NCBI GenBank assembly: GCA_009992615.1
Contig: JAACVA010000238.1
Span: forward strand, 836 to 10,379
DNA from: Rhodobacterales bacterium
Lineage (GTDB): Bacteria; Pseudomonadota; Alphaproteobacteria; Rhodobacterales; Rhodobacteraceae
Direction of reading: 5' to 3'
DNA length: 9,544 bases
A program made the position numbers and the translations under genes. Of this stretch, positions 6,549 through 9,544 are shown in pieces. How positions within the stretch are numbered: position 1 is the stretch's first letter; every line of letters begins with the position of its first letter. Below the pieces are notes generated by a model. The model was not told where the DNA came from and made no database searches. It saw only the letters and a list, made by a program, of their open reading frames with translations.

Positions 6549-8416
6549 TTTAGTCCTCGTCTTCCTGCGGTTGTCATGATCCGGGCGGCCTGAACCACCC
6601 CAGGATGGCGGGCCAGATCGGAGGCGCTCACCCCCAACCGGCGGCGCCAGTTGGGGTGATCATACACCGTTCCCGGCAGATTTGGTTGTTCGATCAGGCC
6701 CAGCAGATCTTCGGCCTGCAGCGCGATCAGGCGCGACGGCGTTGCCGCCAGAAACCCGTTCAGCCGCCCGATATTGCGCCCGCCAATGGTGGTTTCAAAT
6801 GCGGCCACCTCGGCCATGCGGTGATCCATAGCGGCGGTTTGCGCGGCACAATCGATGCTGCCCAAACGCCCGCGCCATGCAATATCGGTGCCGCGCCGCC
6901 AACCCCGCCAGGTGGGCAGATCGTGGCTGGCGAACGCCGTCAGCACGCGGGCATCATAGGCGGCGGCGGGTTTGAACGTGGGGGTGGCGGCATCCCAATC
7001 CTGCTCAAACATCGCCACCCTGCACCCAAGAATGCCAGATGCTGCAAGATCGGTATGCAAGCCTTTGGGAATGTTTCCCAAATCCTCACCGATGATCACG
7101 GCCCCGACGCGCGCCGCCTCGATCCGGGCCACGGCCAGAAGCGCGGCTTTCGGCATCTGCACATAGGCGCCCGGGGCATTTTCCGGCACCCAGAACGCCC
7201 GCTCGAACCCCAGGATATGGTCGATCCGCAACACCCGGGCAAACCGCAACTGGGCGCGCAAAATCCGGGCCAGGGCGGAAAAACCAGTCTGCGCCAGAAC
7301 GCGTGGGCGCAAGGGCGCAAGGTTCCAGCGTTGTCCATCGGGCGAAAACGCATCGGGCGGCGCACCCAGGGAACAGCCGCGCGCAAACAGCGCCGGATCG
7401 CCCCAGGTTTCCGCCCCCGCCGGATGGGTGCCCACGGCCAGATCCAGATACAGGCCCAGCGACAGATCCCGCGCCGCATCGCGCACCTCGGCCAATTGCA
7501 ATTCCGCCCGCCATTGCGCCCAGGCGTGAAACCGCACGGCGCCCGGTTTTGCAACGGCAAAGGCAGCCACCTCGGGCGAGGCTGGGTCTTGCAAGGCGGC
7601 GGGCCAGTCGGGCCAATAGGCGCCGTGCAGGTCGGACAGCGCCTGATGCAAGGCGAACCGCTGCAAATCCGCACCCTCGGTGGCCAGATAGGCATCGAAC
7701 CGCGGATCACCGCAAAACGCGGCGAATTCGGCGCGCAGGGCTGCATCCTGCGCGGGCACCACGCGGTCGTAGCCGATCAAGGGCTCATGATCATCGGGCT
7801 TCGCGCCCGCGTCGATGTGCAGGGTGGAAAACCGCCTTCGGCTGGTCGGGGCATAAGGGCTGAACGCAGCGGAATCACAGGGAAATCCGGCATGGATAGG
7901 GTTGATCCCGACAAAGCCCGCCCCCAAACCGGCCAGCCCGGCCACGACGCCGCCCAGATCGGCGTAGCTGCCGACGCCGCCCTGTACCGCGCTGCGCAGA
8001 CCATACAGCGGCAGTGTTACCCCCCAGATCAGCGGCGGTTCGGGCAATGTATCGGGCGCGGCCAACAGCCAGGTCACCTGCCCCGCCACGTCAAGCCGGT
8101 GAATGCCCAGAGGCAGCACCGGCAAGGCCCCTTGCCCTGTGCGACAGCTGCCATCCTCAAGGCACAGCGCCCAGGCCCCGTCCACCACCGGCCCCGGATG
8201 ATCGGCCGTAACGACCAGCCATTCCGGCAACGTCCGCGCCGCCGCCTCGGCCTCAAGCTGTTCCAACGTCGCCTGGGCGGCGGCAGGATCAAACCCCATT
8301 GCGGCGATGATGGCCGACAGGGTTTCCGGCGTGGTAACGTGCCAGCGATCGGTCTGGTCCTGATAACGCGGCATGACACCAAGATGCGCCGCAAGCCGGC
8401 TCAGCGCGTCATTCAT
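6545..8416 (-). CDS. malQ: 4-alpha-glucanotransferase (amylomaltase, GH77)
   Basis: Transfers alpha-1,4-glucan segments between maltodextrins and releases glucose. Here it probably processes the short chains that GlgX cuts from glycogen. The 623 residues begin with a non-catalytic N-terminal region of about 130 residues, as in the longer E. coli-type enzymes. The GH77 barrel then starts around LWGV-like IWGVTLPLYGL (130-140). The catalytic trio is visible: nucleophile D399 in LRIDHILGF, acid/base E444 in IIGEDLG, and D499 in ASHDLPTWRGW. GAYVQMP (416-422) and the C-terminal NLPGTVYDHPNWRRR (579-593) are family hallmarks. Its ATG at 8416 overlaps the glgX stop by 4 bases, with GGAG 8 bp upstream inside glgX. 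Its own stop overlaps the pgm start in the same way. The residues around the nucleophile vary from E. coli (ILGFERAFWVP), probably lineage drift. A long opposite-strand frame over this gene is a composition artefact. Confidence 0.95.
   Translation of the reverse strand: MNDALSRLAAHLGVMPRYQDQTDRWHVTTPETLSAIIAAMGFDPAAAQATLEQLEAEAAARTLPEWLVVTADHPGPVVDGAWALCLEDGSCRTGQGALPVLPLGIHRLDVAGQVTWLLAAPDTLPEPPLIWGVTLPLYGLRSAVQGGVGSYADLGGVVAGLAGLGAGFVGINPIHAGFPCDSAAFSPYAPTSRRRFSTLHIDAGAKPDDHEPLIGYDRVVPAQDAALRAEFAAFCGDPRFDAYLATEGADLQRFALHQALSDLHGAYWPDWPAALQDPASPEVAAFAVAKPGAVRFHAWAQWRAELQLAEVRDAARDLSLGLYLDLAVGTHPAGAETWGDPALFARGCSLGAPPDAFSPDGQRWNLAPLRPRVLAQTGFSALARILRAQLRFARVLRIDHILGFERAFWVPENAPGAYVQMPKAALLAVARIEAARVGAVIIGEDLGNIPKGLHTDLAASGILGCRVAMFEQDWDAATPTFKPAAAYDARVLTAFASHDLPTWRGWRRGTDIAWRGRLGSIDCAAQTAAMDHRMAEVAAFETTIGGRNIGRLNGFLAATPSRLIALQAEDLLGLIEQPNLPGTVYDHPNWRRRLGVSASDLARHPGVVQAARIMTTAGRRGLK
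6554..6558 (-). promoter_or_regulatory. Shine-Dalgarno of pgm, inside the 3' end of malQ
   Basis: On the - strand GAGGA is followed by CTAAA and then the pgm ATG, a 5 bp spacing. It lies inside the last malQ codons (Arg-Gly-Leu-Lys) and supports the ATG at 6548, whose bases overlap the malQ stop. Confidence 0.7.
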
Positions 8417-9544
8417 CGCGCAGGCTCCAACACCAACACCGCGACGCTGTGCGCGGCCACCTCATGGCGGGTCAGACAGCGGGTTTGCGCCGCAGGCTCG
8501 GCCGTGTCGATCCTGCACGCCCAGATCTGACCCTTGGGCGGTTCGGGCAATGTCACCACCACTGCGTCGCCGGCGTTGAACACCGCAAACACCGCGTTTT
8601 CGGTGGCATCATAGAACGGCGTGAGCGATGCTGTGCGCATTTCGGCGCAGATACAGCACAACGCCGGATCCTGCCATTGTTCATCGGAAATCGGCGCGCC
8701 GGACGCGCTCCACCAGAACACATCGGGCTTGCCGTCCACCGCGCGTTGCTGGGCATGCAAGAATAGTTTCTGCCGCAGGATCGGGTGGCGTTTGCGAAAC
8801 GCGATCATCCGCCGGGTAAAGGCGTGAAATTCGGTGTCGGCGTTGGCCCAGTCGATCCAGCTGATGGCGTTGTCCTGACAATAGGCGTTGTTGTTGCCAT
8901 TCTGCGAATGGCCCACCTCGTCACCGGCCAACAACATCGGCGTGCCCTGGGACAGGAACAGCGTTGCCATCAGATTGCGCCGCCGCCGCGCGCGAACAGC
9001 AATCACCGCCAGTTTCTGGGTTGCGCCCTCGACGCCCATATTGTCGGAAAAGTTCTCTCCATGGCCGTCCTTGCCATCTTCACCATTCGCAATGTTGTGT
9101 TTTTCATCAAATGAAACAACATCTTGCAACGTAAACCCATCATGGGCCGTGACCAGATTTACCGAAGCGGTGGCAGGTCGGCCGGAATGATCGAACTGCA
9201 ATGCCGATCCGGTAAGCCGATCGGCCAGCCCCGGCGCCATCCCCGGATCCATCCGCCAGAACCGGCGCACGGTGTCGCGGTATTTGTCGTTCCACTCCAT
9301 GAACGGCGGTGGAAAGGCGCCCAGCTGATAGCCGCCCGGCCCGATGTCCCACGGTTCCGCGATCAGCTTTTTGCCGGTCAGCACCGGATCTTGCCGGATC
9401 GCATCGAAAAACGCCGCGCCCCGGTCGAACCCCTGATCGGTGCGCCCCAGGGTCGAACACAGATCAAATCGAAACCCGTCGACATGCATCACCTCGACCC
9501 AATAGCGCAGTGAATCCATCACCATGCGCAGCACCATCGGGTGA
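8413..9544 (-). CDS. glgX: Glycogen debranching enzyme GlgX (GH13 isoamylase type), N-terminal part outside the window
   Basis: Hydrolyses alpha-1,6 branches of glycogen already trimmed by phosphorylase, releasing short maltodextrins. The frame is still open at the right edge. The residues before the first Met read His-Pro, matching the conserved block that leads into MVMDSLRYWV, so the Met at 9537 is internal. About 376 residues are visible, and by alignment from memory with E. coli GlgX (about 657 aa) roughly 300 are missing. Counting from that Met, the catalytic residues are all present: nucleophile D25 in HVDGFRFDL, acid/base E61 in LIAEPWDIG, and transition-state D133 in VTAHDGFTL. GlgX-specific blocks follow: EWNDKYRDTVRRFW (81-94), QGTPMLLAGDEVGHSQNGNN and NAYCQDNAISWIDW, then the C-terminal beta domain. 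The stop overlaps the malQ start by 4 bases. Other glycogen genes (glgA, glgC, glgB or glgP) probably lie beyond the right edge; that is inferred from usual gene order. Confidence 0.95.
   Translation of the reverse strand, partial: HPMVLRMVMDSLRYWVEVMHVDGFRFDLCSTLGRTDQGFDRGAAFFDAIRQDPVLTGKKLIAEPWDIGPGGYQLGAFPPPFMEWNDKYRDTVRRFWRMDPGMAPGLADRLTGSALQFDHSGRPATASVNLVTAHDGFTLQDVVSFDEKHNIANGEDGKDGHGENFSDNMGVEGATQKLAVIAVRARRRRNLMATLFLSQGTPMLLAGDEVGHSQNGNNNAYCQDNAISWIDWANADTEFHAFTRRMIAFRKRHPILRQKLFLHAQQRAVDGKPDVFWWSASGAPISDEQWQDPALCCICAEMRTASLTPFYDATENAVFAVFNAGDAVVVTLPEPPKGQIWACRIDTAEPAAQTRCLTRHEVAAHSVAVLVLEPAR
8425..8428 (-). promoter_or_regulatory. Shine-Dalgarno of malQ, inside the 3' end of glgX
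   Basis: On the - strand GGAG lies 8 bp before the malQ ATG at 8416, within the glgX codons for Leu-Glu-Pro. It supports the start that overlaps the glgX stop by four bases. Confidence 0.6.

Noticed and set aside
6605..8530. A very long open frame of 641 codons on the + strand opposite malQ and the end of glgX
   Set aside because: It is rich in Gly, Arg, Gln and Pro with no recognisable domain, and it lies antisense to malQ, whose catalytic residues are all present. High-GC codon use commonly leaves such frames open.
8413..9537. glgX as a complete short gene starting at the ATG at 9537
   Set aside because: The upstream residues His-Pro continue the conserved GlgX block, and the barrel N-terminal half would be missing. 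The gene is cut by the window edge and is not short.
1..9544. A defence system, mobile element, CRISPR array or RNA gene
   Set aside because: No transposase, integrase, nuclease or repeat array was seen, and coding sequence from known metabolic families fills nearly every base.

Overview
This is a GC-rich (roughly 60% by eye), gene-dense chromosomal window with 1 to 25 bp between genes. It most resembles an alphaproteobacterium of the Rhodobacterales/roseobacter type. That placement is an inference from codon use, the proteins and the glycogen-cluster gene order; there is no rRNA or other marker to prove it. Seven protein genes are visible. Two are cut by the window edges: the start of the GH1 gene on the left and the start of glgX on the right. 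No tRNA, rRNA, CRISPR, insertion sequence, prophage or integrase was recognised, and no gene-free stretch exceeds 25 bp.

Left part, + strand (1-2248): the 3' end of a sugar-uptake/catabolism operon. A GH1 beta-glucosidase (N-terminus outside the window) is followed 13 bp later by an ATP-dependent glucokinase of the E. coli Glk type. Together they split beta-glucosides and phosphorylate the released glucose. The operon meets the right-hand operon tail to tail, with only 25 bp between the stop codons and one weak hairpin there.

Right part, - strand (9544 down to 2274), in transcription order: glgX (glycogen debranching enzyme, GH13; N-terminus outside), malQ (4-alpha-glucanotransferase, GH77), pgm (PGM1-type phosphoglucomutase), a membrane-anchored FMN/[3Fe-4S] glutamate-synthase-domain protein of unknown reaction, and a QorA-type quinone oxidoreductase. 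glgX/malQ and malQ/pgm each overlap by 4 bases (ATGA). The last two junctions have 21 and 15 bp gaps with good Shine-Dalgarno sequences. All five are probably co-transcribed, from a promoter beyond the right edge.

How they fit: GlgX removes short branches from phosphorylase-limited glycogen. MalQ disproportionates the released maltodextrins and frees glucose. Glucokinase, encoded on the other strand, makes glucose-6-phosphate from it, and Pgm interconverts glucose-1-P and glucose-6-P. The two redox genes at the operon's end have no obvious place in this scheme and are the least explained part. The rest is recognisable central carbohydrate metabolism, and I see no strong evidence of a wholly new system.
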